From NCBI GenBank assembly GCA_017472115.1, contig JAFUQW010000132.1:1-5999 (forward strand): a stretch of 5,999 nucleotides of DNA, in the 5' to 3' direction. This document shows, in pieces, positions 1-5,959 of this stretch; the first letter of the stretch is position 1, and the number at the start of each line of letters is the position of its first letter. Under the pieces are notes generated by a model that was given only the letters and a program-made list of their open reading frames with translations, was not told where the DNA came from and did no database searches. The stretch comes from Bacteroidales bacterium (GTDB lineage: Bacteria > Bacteroidota > Bacteroidia > Bacteroidales > UBA932). The translations under genes were made by a program, and so were the position numbers.

Positions 1-101
1 CCTATTATGCGCCTTTTCGGCATATTTTTCCTCTTTTCCTCGTCAGATAGCACCGCTATCCTCCTCTGAAAACAGAAAAAATCTACTCGAAAATTCATCA
101 T
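1..101 (-). CDS. Possible 5' part of an unidentified small ORF, cut by the window edge
   Basis: On the minus strand an ATG at 101-99, followed by a second ATG at 98-96, opens a frame with no stop up to the window edge, about 33 codons. The readable peptide begins MMNFRVDFF and later contains the charged stretch SDEEKRKNMPKRRII. I do not recognise a family. The start lies 41 bases downstream of the EFR1 gene's stop in a stretch visibly richer in A and T than the genes to its right. A short perfect inverted repeat (46-60) falls inside the frame, so the open frame could be incidental to a structured or mobile DNA end rather than a real gene. No clear ribosome binding site or promoter box is seen. 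A frame this short could remain open by chance. Confidence 0.22.
   Translation of the reverse strand, partial: MMNFRVDFFCFQRRIAVLSDEEKRKNMPKRRII
46..60. repeat. Perfect inverted repeat (6-bp arms, 3-base loop)
   Basis: GATAGC at 46-51 and GCTATC at 55-60 are exact reverse complements separated by ACC. Neither side has a T-run, so it does not look like an intrinsic terminator for the EFR1 gene that ends at 143. It could be an RNA hairpin, a protein-binding palindrome or part of a dispersed element. The sequence shows the symmetry but not the role. Confidence 0.4.
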
Positions 102-142
102 AATATTTCAAATGATAAAATTTTAAACAGTTTCTAAGTGTT

Positions 143-907
143 TCAATGCTTGAGGTATTTCCCCTTATATTGTCTCTTGCCTATGGTGTTCTTGCCGTAC
201 TGGACTGCGTTGACCGGGCAGATATGGAAGCATGCGAGGCACTGGGTGCATCTGTCGCCCCATTGTGGCCGCCCTTCCTCGAGAATTATATTATGCACGG
301 GACAGGTCTTTACGCATAGTCCGCATGATGTGCAGACGTCTGTCGTATGGAATGGCTTCGGATCGATCTGGAATCTGTTGAACAATGGAGCGATAACGTA
401 TGTCTTGATGTTCGGGATAGATCCTGTGACGCAGTCGTATGGATCCGTGACGACCCTCTCGTTGAGACTTACTGCCATGCGGTCTATACGTTCCTTAGCA
501 TCTTCGACCTTTGCACGCTCTGTTTCTTCGTCGTCGATTCCGAATCCGGGAAGAGCGACATAGGTGTTCGGCATTATCACTGAATATCCGGCATGGCATT
601 CCCATCCACGGGCCTTTACGGCTTTCCTGAACACTTCGGCAGTCTTTCCCGAGTCATCACCGCAGGTGCATGCAAAATAAAGATATTCAGGTCTGCCGAT
701 AAGCTTCACGCGCCTGATGAAATCGAGAACTATTGCCGGAGGAGCCCATGAATATACAGGAAAGACAAAGCCCACAGCTTCGCCGGACTTTGTCTCGTAT
801 GTTTCATCCGCATAGTCGGCTATGGGGATCATTGTGTCGTCAAGTCTTTCTGCCAACCGGTCTGCGACCCATGCGGAATTGCCGTTTCCTGAGAAATAGA
901 AAATCAT
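143..907 (-). CDS. EFR1-family flavodoxin/ferredoxin fusion protein
   Basis: This is a 254-residue cytoplasmic redox protein. The N-terminus MIFYFSGNGNS (FSGNGNS at residues 5-11) matches the phosphate-binding loop of a flavodoxin-like FMN domain, which spans roughly residues 1-170. The C-terminal part carries two 4Fe-4S ferredoxin motifs: C192-x2-C195-x2-C198-x3-C202-P and C220-x2-C223-x2-C226-x3-C230-P. All eight cysteines are present. This domain order is that of the EFR1 family, widespread in anaerobic gut bacteria. Members are assumed to move electrons, but the physiological partner is unknown. The start at 907 is supported because the FMN loop begins five residues in, as in relatives. 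The gene lies 30 bases after gadC on the same strand and has its own probable promoter overlapping the end of gadC, so it may be transcribed independently. No direct functional link to glutamate decarboxylation is evident. Confidence 0.88.
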   Translation of the reverse strand: MIFYFSGNGNSAWVADRLAERLDDTMIPIADYADETYETKSGEAVGFVFPVYSWAPPAIVLDFIRRVKLIGRPEYLYFACTCGDDSGKTAEVFRKAVKARGWECHAGYSVIMPNTYVALPGFGIDDEETERAKVEDAKERIDRMAVSLNERVVTDPYDCVTGSIPNIKTYVIAPLFNRFQIDPKPFHTTDVCTSCGLCVKTCPVHNIILEEGRPQWGDRCTQCLACFHICPVNAVQYGKNTIGKRQYKGKYLKH

Positions 908-924
908 GTTCTTGTCATTTGTGG

Positions 925-957
925 CAAAGTTACGTAATTATTCCTTTTCTTCCCAAT
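925..957 (-). promoter_or_regulatory. Candidate Bacteroidetes-type promoter for the EFR1 gene
   Basis: On the minus strand TAACTTTG (932-925) matches the Bacteroidetes -7 consensus TAnnTTTG exactly. Twenty-one bases upstream, ATTG (957-954) matches three of four bases of the -33 box TTTG. The spacing is typical for these promoters. The start codon at 907 lies 17 bases past the -7 box, giving a very short leader. The -33 element lies inside the last codons of gadC. Motif match only; no transcript data. Confidence 0.5.
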
Positions 958-2404
958 GGAAAGGTGCGAATTCGGAGTCGGGGTCACGCCATGACGGCTT
1001 GCGCAGGGCATAGATGATGAAAGGTATGATTACCATGACTATGCAGCCTGCTATAAGGACTATATACCAGACTTTGGTGCTGCCTATGTTTATCTGTCCC
1101 GGAGGAATGAAGCTCAGGACGAATGCCAGCAGAGAACCGCTGAATCCCGTGATTCCCATTATCCACATCAAGGCATTGCCTTTGCCGAGACGGAACGGAC
1201 GTTTCGCGGTCTTCATCTTGTATCGCAGCGTGATTGCAGCTGCAAACATGAGCATATACATTATCAGATAGAGCAGAATGGTCAGCTGGGACAATATCTG
1301 ATAGAATGACTGTACCGACGGCATCACCACGAACAGAAGCGACAGCAGGGTCACTATCCCTCCCTGTACGAGAAGTATGTTTCGCTGCACTCCGTTGCTG
1401 TTGCTCTTCTGGAAGAAAGGAGGCAGATACCCGGCCTTGCCTACGGTAAAAATACCTTTCGACGGGCCTGCAACCCATGTCAGGACGCTTGCCAGAACAC
1501 CGAAGGCCAATGCTATGGCTATGACAGGACCGGCCCATGGGATATGGAAATATCTGAAGAAATTGTCGAATCCTATCAGAAGCGACTGGGTCAGATTGAT
1601 GTCCTTGGCCGGAATGATGGCTCCTAATGCGAATGTTCCCAGGACGAAGATGCATACCGTAGCCAGTGAGCCTATGATGATGGCTTTGGGGTAATTGCGC
1701 GACGGATTGTTGACATCCATCACATGTACTCCCATCATCTCCATGCCGGCATAGAACAGGAATATGCTGCTCGCAAGGACTATATTGTCGAGTTTTGAAA
1801 GGTCGGGTATGAATCCCTGCGACATATCCATGTAGTTGTGTCCTCCTGTGGCCAGATATATGATTCCCAGCACGATGAGCAGCCCGGCAGGAATGATTGT
1901 GCCGATGAGGCCTCCCCATTTGCTTATCTTTCCTACCCAGCCTATTCCCTTCATGGCTATGAATGTGGCGATCCAGTAGATTGAGAGGACGGTCACGAGA
2001 GTGAATATCTTGTTCGATGCAAGGGCGGCGTCGGATATGTCGTTCATGCCTATGAATGCGAGTGAAACGGCACCGAAGGTAAGCACGGTAGGGTACCATA
2101 TCGTTGACTCGATCCATTGCAGCCAGATGGCAAGGAAGCCGGCTCTCGGGCCGAATGCCTCACCGACCCATCGGAACACACCGCCCTGCTTGTCAGAAAA
2201 CATGGCTGCAAGTTCCGCCGCCACCATTGCAGTCGGAATCAGGAACACAATGGCGGCAAACAGATAGTAGAAGGCCGATGAAAGGCCATAAATGGCCTCG
2301 GAAGGCAGGCCTCGCAGGCTTACCACGGCCGTTATATTCATGATTGCGAGCGTCGTTACACTGAGTTTTAACGCCTTGCCCGCGTTTCCTTTCTGTGTAT
2401 TCAT
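938..2404 (-). CDS. gadC: Glutamate/GABA antiporter, APC superfamily
   Basis: This 488-residue inner-membrane transporter exchanges extracellular glutamate for intracellular GABA, the export arm of glutamate-dependent acid resistance. The sequence is a chain of long hydrophobic segments consistent with about 12 helices of the amino acid-polyamine-organocation fold. The first region contains the characteristic stretch FLIPTAMVAAELAAMF followed by GGVFRWVGEAFGPRAGF (about residues 55-90), closely resembling the E. coli GadC segment with AAEMA and GGVFAWV. Identification rests on this and on the position 12 bases after gadB on the same strand. The start at 2404 is backed by AGGAG just upstream. 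After the last hydrophobic segment the tail is only about 21 residues (468-488), containing H483 and several acidic residues. E. coli GadC has a roughly 40-residue C-terminal plug that closes the channel at neutral pH. A different APC amino-acid exchanger is possible, but the gadB linkage makes GadC the best call. Confidence 0.9.
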   Translation of the reverse strand: MNTQKGNAGKALKLSVTTLAIMNITAVVSLRGLPSEAIYGLSSAFYYLFAAIVFLIPTAMVAAELAAMFSDKQGGVFRWVGEAFGPRAGFLAIWLQWIESTIWYPTVLTFGAVSLAFIGMNDISDAALASNKIFTLVTVLSIYWIATFIAMKGIGWVGKISKWGGLIGTIIPAGLLIVLGIIYLATGGHNYMDMSQGFIPDLSKLDNIVLASSIFLFYAGMEMMGVHVMDVNNPSRNYPKAIIIGSLATVCIFVLGTFALGAIIPAKDINLTQSLLIGFDNFFRYFHIPWAGPVIAIALAFGVLASVLTWVAGPSKGIFTVGKAGYLPPFFQKSNSNGVQRNILLVQGGIVTLLSLLFVVMPSVQSFYQILSQLTILLYLIMYMLMFAAAITLRYKMKTAKRPFRLGKGNALMWIMGITGFSGSLLAFVLSFIPPGQINIGSTKVWYIVLIAGCIVMVIIPFIIYALRKPSWRDPDSEFAPFHWEEKE

Positions 2405-2411
2405 CTCTCCT
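2405..2411 (-). promoter_or_regulatory. Ribosome binding site of gadC
   Basis: The minus strand reads AGGAGAG directly before the ATG at 2404-2402. The AGGAG core (2411-2407) lies two bases from the start codon, closer than the usual spacing. It falls entirely in the 12-base gap between gadB and gadC. This matters because the gene starts upstream of gadB and of the acetyltransferase show no comparable motif. Confidence 0.5.
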
Positions 2412-2416
2412 GTGTT

Positions 2417-3832
2417 TTAATGTGTATATACGTGTCCTTTATGCTTTTCTCCCTTATCCATCTTCAGACGCGATGGGGTAGGGTACTCCAGTTTTTCCAG
2501 TTCTCCAACCGCTCCGGCTATGTCATCTATGAGCATGTCTGCCATATCTCGTGACATTCCCTGACGGACGACGATCCTCATCACCACCATGTCCTCAATG
2601 TCTTTAGGCATCGTATAGGCCGGTACCATCCATCCGCTCTGCATCAGCTTGTCCTGGAGGTCGAAGAGGGTCCATTTTGCCTTCTCTTCATATTCAGGGT
2701 TCATCATCCAGATGAAGAGGGGATTGTCCAGAGTCTTTGAGTAAACGTCGAAGCACGGCATGCTGCCGATCTTCTGGTGACAGTATTCAGCTATGGCCAT
2801 CGAATTCGAATGGATTTCCCTATATCCTTCCTCGCCGAGGTGTATGAAATTATAGTATTGCGCAAGAATCTGTGCGGCCGGACGTGAAAAGTTCAGACCC
2901 ACCTGAGTGATGCTTGCACCGAGGTAATTCACACTGAAGGACATCTCTTCCGGCAGATACTTCTTGTCGCGCCAGACCACCCATCCGAGGCCGGGATAGA
3001 CCAGTCCGTATTTATGTCCTGATGTAGATATTGAAAGGACATTCTTCAGACGGAAATCCCATTTTTTCTCAGGGTTCAGGAAAGGAAGGATGAATCCTCC
3101 CGAAGCAGCATCGACATGGATAGGAATGTCATATCCGGTCTTTGCATTATATTCTTCAAGTGCCTTGTCGAGGGCCTCGATGTCATCATTCATTCCTGTC
3201 CAGGTCACGCCTGCGATCGGAACTATGCATATCGTGTTCTCGTCGCACATCCTTATGACCGCTTCAATGTCGAGGGTAGGGTGTTCGTAGGTGACAGGTA
3301 CTGTACGCATCTCAATCTGCCACAGCTGGCAGAATTTCTCCCATACGACCTGATATGCCGTGCTCATTACCAGATTTGGCTTGTCGAACGGCTTTCCTTC
3401 CTTTTTCCTTCGGGCCCGCCATCGCAGCCATGCGGCAACTCCGCCCAGCATGCAGGCCTCTGAGGAACCTATGCCAACGGCTCCGGTCTTCCATTCGTTC
3501 TTTTCCGGTGTGTTCCACATGTTGGCCACCATATTGATGCATCTGCCGCACATGACGGCGACGCGTGGATATTCTGTCTCGTCTATGTAATTTATCCCGA
3601 CAGCCTCATTCATCAGTCTGGTGCCGTAGTCATCCATGTAGGTGGTGACGAATGTCGCCAGGTTCAGTCTCGGCTGGGTCTGAGGAAATGTTTCGTCCTT
3701 GACCATCTGATACGCGATTTCGGCCGGAGTCCTGTGTTTCGGAATGAATTCCGAAGGTGCCGGCTCTCTCATCTCAGAGGAACCGAAAATGATGTCGGTC
3801 TCATCCTTTCTTGTTTTTCCGTCTGCTTTCAT
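2417..3832 (-). CDS. gadB: Glutamate decarboxylase, PLP-dependent
   Basis: This 471-residue cytoplasmic enzyme decarboxylates L-glutamate to GABA plus CO2 and consumes a proton, raising internal pH under acid stress. The length is close to E. coli GadB (466). Family hallmarks are in order: RLNLATF (residues 55-61), the GSSEA cofactor/substrate loop (122-126), HVDAASGG (239-246, with D241 contacting the PLP ring nitrogen), and SGHKYG with the Schiff-base lysine at K274, equivalent to E. coli K276. NFSRPA follows. The C-terminus ends in KGHVYTH and keeps histidines (H467, H471). In E. coli GadB a penultimate histidine blocks the active site at neutral pH, so similar pH-gated autoinhibition is plausible but inferred. 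The start at 3832 gives an N-terminal extension of about the E. coli length. Upstream sequence is AT-rich without a Shine-Dalgarno or an exact Bacteroidetes promoter box. gadC follows after 12 bases, forming a gadBC operon. Confidence 0.96.
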   Translation of the reverse strand: MKADGKTRKDETDIIFGSSEMREPAPSEFIPKHRTPAEIAYQMVKDETFPQTQPRLNLATFVTTYMDDYGTRLMNEAVGINYIDETEYPRVAVMCGRCINMVANMWNTPEKNEWKTGAVGIGSSEACMLGGVAAWLRWRARRKKEGKPFDKPNLVMSTAYQVVWEKFCQLWQIEMRTVPVTYEHPTLDIEAVIRMCDENTICIVPIAGVTWTGMNDDIEALDKALEEYNAKTGYDIPIHVDAASGGFILPFLNPEKKWDFRLKNVLSISTSGHKYGLVYPGLGWVVWRDKKYLPEEMSFSVNYLGASITQVGLNFSRPAAQILAQYYNFIHLGEEGYREIHSNSMAIAEYCHQKIGSMPCFDVYSKTLDNPLFIWMMNPEYEEKAKWTLFDLQDKLMQSGWMVPAYTMPKDIEDMVVMRIVVRQGMSRDMADMLIDDIAGAVGELEKLEYPTPSRLKMDKGEKHKGHVYTH

Positions 3833-3908
3833 ATTTTTATTTATTATAAATTAAACTTGATTCTGTGCCTGTGTCACAAAACATGCCAATCCCGGCAGAG
3901 ATATTCAG

Positions 3909-3940
3909 TTTGGTTTTATCATAAAACTTTGCAATATTTG
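3909..3940 (+). promoter_or_regulatory. Candidate Bacteroidetes-type promoter for the msrA-alkD operon
   Basis: TTTG at 3909-3912 (-33 box) is followed after 20 bases by AATATTTG at 3933-3940. That octamer matches the TAnnTTTG -7 consensus at five of six informative positions; the first base is A instead of T. Spacing is right for this promoter class. If used, transcription would start around 3945-3950 and leave a leader of about 135-140 bases containing several hairpins. A weaker alternative box, AAACTTTG at 3924-3931, lacks a matching -33 element. Confidence 0.33.
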
Positions 3941-3953
3941 TGTTGGAATCAGA

Positions 3954-3971
3954 CTTTCGCGCGTGCGAAAG
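3954..3971 (+). promoter_or_regulatory. Perfect stem-loop in the msrA-alkD leader
   Basis: CTTTCGC (3954-3960) and GCGAAAG (3965-3971) pair perfectly over 7 bp around a GCGT loop. There is no following T-run, so it is not a typical terminator. It lies just after the likely transcription start. It may be a 5'-UTR hairpin (RNA stabilising or regulatory) or, as DNA, a dyad operator serving one or both divergent operons. Confidence 0.4.
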
Positions 3972-3983
3972 ACCTTGTATTGA

Positions 3984-4024
3984 GGCTTGACGGCCGACAT
4001 CAAGTCCTGTCTTCGGGAGAGAGG
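3984..4024 (+). promoter_or_regulatory. Two further adjacent stem-loops in the leader
   Basis: GGCTTGA (3984-3990) pairs with TCAAGTC (4000-4006), including one G-U pair, around a 9-base loop. Immediately after, CCT-G-TCT (4006-4012) pairs with AGA-G-AGG (4018-4024) around TCGGG, with a single symmetric G-G mismatch; the two share base 4006, so they abut or compete. With the 3954-3971 hairpin this makes a run of three. No known riboswitch class is recognised. Confidence 0.3.
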
Positions 4025-4084
4025 ATTCTGGAGAAAGGTGACTCAAACAGGTAAAGCAGAGTGGGGGAATTTTTGTAATCTATC

Positions 4085-5275
4085 ATGATTGTCAGGAAGA
4101 TGAAAGTTATTTATTTTGCAGGTGGATGCTTCTGGGGCACACAGCATTACATGAGTTTATTTGAAGGAGTGGTCAAGACTGAGGCGGGTTACGCAAACGG
4201 GAATATCAAGGAACCGACTTATCAGCAGGTTTACTCGGATCGGACGGGCCATGTCGAATGTGTCAAGGTGACTTATGATGATGATGTAATTTCTCTGGCG
4301 ACTCTATGCAGGCTTTTCTTCAGATCGATAGATCCTCTTCTCGTGAACAGGCAGGGCAATGATTACGGTACCCGGTACAGGACAGGAATATATTGGGAAG
4401 ATGAGGCGGACAGGGATGTCATCGATGAGGTATATGAGGAAGTCCGGCGCAGTCATGGAGAGCCGCTTGCCGTAGAGAAATGCCTTCTCAGGTGTTTCTA
4501 TCCTGCAGAGGAGTATCATCAGGAATATCTGATCAAGAATCCGGACGGATACTGTCATCTGACACCGCAGACCATCAGAACTGCCGAGACATACTCAAAG
4601 ATTGTGAAGGCATTGAAGGAGTATTCCGATGAAGAGAAGAAACTTGTCCTGCCACGGTTCTTCAAGACAGGCAAGGGAGAATATGGGGAAGGGGACAGGT
4701 TCCTCGGAGTCGTTGTTCCTTCGACGCGCAAGGTGGCAAGAATGTTCAAGGATTCTTCCTATGACGTCCTTGATGTGCTGATTGAAAGCGAATGGCATGA
4801 ATGCCGGCTTTGTGCCCTATTCATTCTGATAGAAAAGTATCGGGACGATCCTGATAATGTGGTATGGTTTTATAAGACTCATATCCGTTGGATAAATAAT
4901 TGGGATCTTGTTGATCTGTCGGCTCCATATATTCTGGGAGATTATCTGCTCAGACAGAAAGAGTATGATGTGCTTTATGAGATGGCTGGATCGACAGATA
5001 TGTGGGAGCAGAGAATAGCTGTAGTGTCGGCTTTGACGCTCATACGGCATGGTATCTTCACTGTTACACTCAGGCAGGCTCCCATGTTTTTTGATACAAG
5101 GCACGACCTGATGCAGAAATCAGTCGGATGGATGCTCCGGGAGGTCGGAAAACGGGATCAGGGCATACTCATGGAATTTCTGGATGTACATCGGAAAGAA
5201 ATGCCGAGGACTATGCTCCGTTATGCCATAGAACGGTTTTCGCCGGAGCAGCGCAGATATTATATGACAAAATGA
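4085..5275 (+). CDS. Fusion of peptide methionine sulfoxide reductase MsrA and AlkD-type DNA alkylation repair domain
   Basis: A single uninterrupted 396-residue frame joins two repair enzymes. Residues 1 to about 165 are MsrA, which reduces methionine-S-sulfoxide in proteins. They contain GGCFWG with catalytic C15, the family segment YGTRYRTGIYW (94-104), and EEYHQEYL followed by GYCH (C157, a likely recycling cysteine). Residues about 170-396 form an AlkD-like HEAT-repeat DNA glycosylase domain. They contain RFFKTGKGEYGEGDRFLGV (191-209), and NNWDLVD with W273 and D277 aligning by motif with B. cereus AlkD W109 and D113. R310 in WEQR and W349 in GWMLRE match AlkD R148 and W187. AlkD excises alkylated bases such as 3-methyladenine and 7-methylguanine. 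Both halves look complete, with almost no linker. The ATG at 4085 is used here; the in-frame ATG at 4100 (codon 6), preceded by AGGAAG, is an equally good start. The acetyltransferase gene overlaps its stop by ATGA. Confidence 0.9.
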   Translation: MIVRKMKVIYFAGGCFWGTQHYMSLFEGVVKTEAGYANGNIKEPTYQQVYSDRTGHVECVKVTYDDDVISLATLCRLFFRSIDPLLVNRQGNDYGTRYRTGIYWEDEADRDVIDEVYEEVRRSHGEPLAVEKCLLRCFYPAEEYHQEYLIKNPDGYCHLTPQTIRTAETYSKIVKALKEYSDEEKKLVLPRFFKTGKGEYGEGDRFLGVVVPSTRKVARMFKDSSYDVLDVLIESEWHECRLCALFILIEKYRDDPDNVVWFYKTHIRWINNWDLVDLSAPYILGDYLLRQKEYDVLYEMAGSTDMWEQRIAVVSALTLIRHGIFTVTLRQAPMFFDTRHDLMQKSVGWMLREVGKRDQGILMEFLDVHRKEMPRTMLRYAIERFSPEQRRYYMTK

Positions 5276-5847
5276 TTGCAGATATGACGGAAAAGGAAAA
5301 AATGCTCGCCGGAATGGTGTATTCGGCGGTTGATGGACAGCTGCTTGAAGAATTGAATGCAGTAAAGGAAATTATACACAGATACAATGCCATGTCACCG
5401 GCGGACCATTCCGGGAGACTTGAGATACTCAAGGGCCTTCTTGGGCATGTTGGAGATGATGAAATCGTTGTCAATCAGCCGTTTTACTGCGATTACGGCA
5501 AACAGATCAGCGTCGGGAAACGTTTCTTCGCCAACTTCCATTTCACTGTGCTCGATGAGGCTGAGGTCAGGATTGGAGATGACTGCTTCATAGGTCCTAA
5601 TGTCAGCATCTATACCGCCTGTCACAGCACTGACCCGGTCGAAAGGAATACGCGTGATGAATGGGCGGAACCGGTCACCATTGGAAACAACGTGTGGATT
5701 GGCGGCAGTGTGACCATTCTTCCTGGAGTAACAATAGGTGATAATGTCACGATCGGCGCAGGGTCCGTCGTTACGAAGGATATTCCGTCCGATGTGGTCG
5801 CCGCGGGAAATCCCTGCCGTGTGATCAGGACAATGAAACTCAGCTGA
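5272..5847 (+). CDS. maa: Maltose/galactoside-type O-acetyltransferase (hexapeptide repeat family)
   Basis: This is a 191-residue cytoplasmic enzyme of the Maa/LacA family, which transfers acetyl from acetyl-CoA to sugar hydroxyls. Residues about 5-60 resemble the N-terminal Mac domain; TEKEKMLAG is almost the E. coli Maa start (STEKEKMIAG). The rest is a left-handed beta-helix of hexapeptide repeats, e.g. IGDDCFIGPNV, then VTIGNNVWIGG (136-145) and PGVTIGDNVTIGAGSVV (151-167). H118 in TACHSTDP matches the catalytic histidine of LacA (H115). Members are usually trimers. The ATG at 5272 overlaps the previous stop as ATGA, favouring translational coupling. An ATG at 5284 would give 187 residues and aligns best with the E. 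coli N-terminus. The frame is open upstream to 5128, but that part lies inside the fusion gene and resembles nothing in the family. The true acceptor sugar is unknown; such enzymes are often detoxifying or of broad specificity. Confidence 0.9.
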   Translation: MIADMTEKEKMLAGMVYSAVDGQLLEELNAVKEIIHRYNAMSPADHSGRLEILKGLLGHVGDDEIVVNQPFYCDYGKQISVGKRFFANFHFTVLDEAEVRIGDDCFIGPNVSIYTACHSTDPVERNTRDEWAEPVTIGNNVWIGGSVTILPGVTIGDNVTIGAGSVVTKDIPSDVVAAGNPCRVIRTMKLS

Positions 5848-5862
5848 ATCTCTCTATGAATC

Positions 5863-5922
5863 GAGTAGGAGGTAAACGAAAGTAATGGAGTTTATCTCCT
5901 ACTTTTCGTTTACCGACCTCTC
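5863..5922 (-). ncRNA. Group II intron domain VI with bulged branch-point adenosine
   Basis: As minus-strand RNA, GAGAGG (5922-5917) pairs with CCU-A-CUC (5869-5863), leaving A5866 unpaired. This is the expected 2'-OH branch nucleophile, seven bases from the inferred 3' end at 5860. Above a small internal loop (5915-5916 versus 5870), an 11-bp helix forms between 5914-5904 and 5871-5881. It extends through AGUA/UACU-like pairs to a terminal GGAG/CUCC stem (5887-5890 with 5896-5899) around a 5-base loop. Confidence 0.75.
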
Positions 5923-5924
5923 AC

Positions 5925-5956
5925 ACCACCGTACATGCGGGTCCGCATACGGCGGT
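5925..5956 (-). ncRNA. Group II intron domain V (catalytic hairpin)
   Basis: The minus-strand RNA ACCGCCGU (5956-5949) pairs with ACGGUGGU (5932-5925), including the diagnostic G-U wobble (G5953 with U5928). A two-base bulge, GU (5934-5933), separates this from a 5-bp upper stem AUGCG/CGCAU (5948-5944 with 5939-5935). The triad around the wobble reads CGC (5954-5952) rather than the more common AGC; CGC is known from group IIC introns. The terminal loop reads GACC instead of a GNRA tetraloop. Confidence 0.78.
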
Positions 5957-5959
5957 TCC

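Larger units (their letters stand above)
3833..4084. other. Divergent intergenic region between gadB and the msrA-alkD fusion gene
   Basis: These 252 bases separate two transcription units reading outward. The gadB side (3833-3860) is strongly AT-rich. No exact TAnnTTTG box facing gadB was found; only poor matches occur there. The other side holds a candidate plus-strand promoter (3909-3940) and a series of stem-loops (3954-4024), then a purine-rich stretch including GTGGGGGAA at 4061-4069. Short open frames on both strands here lack family resemblance and are not treated as genes. Because the two operons face away from each other, regulation of both could be concentrated here. Confidence 0.6.

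Noticed and set aside
46..60. Inverted repeat as terminator of the EFR1 gene
   Set aside because: It lies 83 bases past the stop with no T-run on the minus strand after the second arm.
984..2117. Long 377-codon minus-strand frame inside gadC
   Set aside because: It is a shifted reading of gadC, rich in His, Arg and Ser with no domain, while the gadC frame gives a clear APC transporter.
3833..3860. TATAAT-like sequence just upstream of gadB as a promoter
   Set aside because: Bacteroidetes primary sigma factor does not use that element, it lies only about 12 bases from the start codon, and AT-rich DNA gives such matches by chance.
3837..4046. Minus-strand 69-codon frame upstream of gadB
   Set aside because: It has no recognisable domain, reads through the hairpins of the divergent leader, and has no promoter or ribosome binding site.
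3734..4054. Plus-strand 106-codon frame in the divergent region
   Set aside because: It begins inside gadB on the opposite strand, has no family resemblance, and its cysteine- and arginine-rich make-up looks like out-of-frame translation.
5128..5271. 48-residue N-terminal extension of the acetyltransferase
   Set aside because: It lies inside the AlkD domain's coding sequence in another frame, resembles nothing in the family, and the ATG at 5272 or 5284 gives the normal Maa length.
5871..5914. Long inverted repeat after the acetyltransferase gene as a rho-independent terminator
   Set aside because: There is no T-run after it on the plus strand, and on the minus strand it fits exactly as the upper helix of group II intron domain VI, next to a matching domain V.
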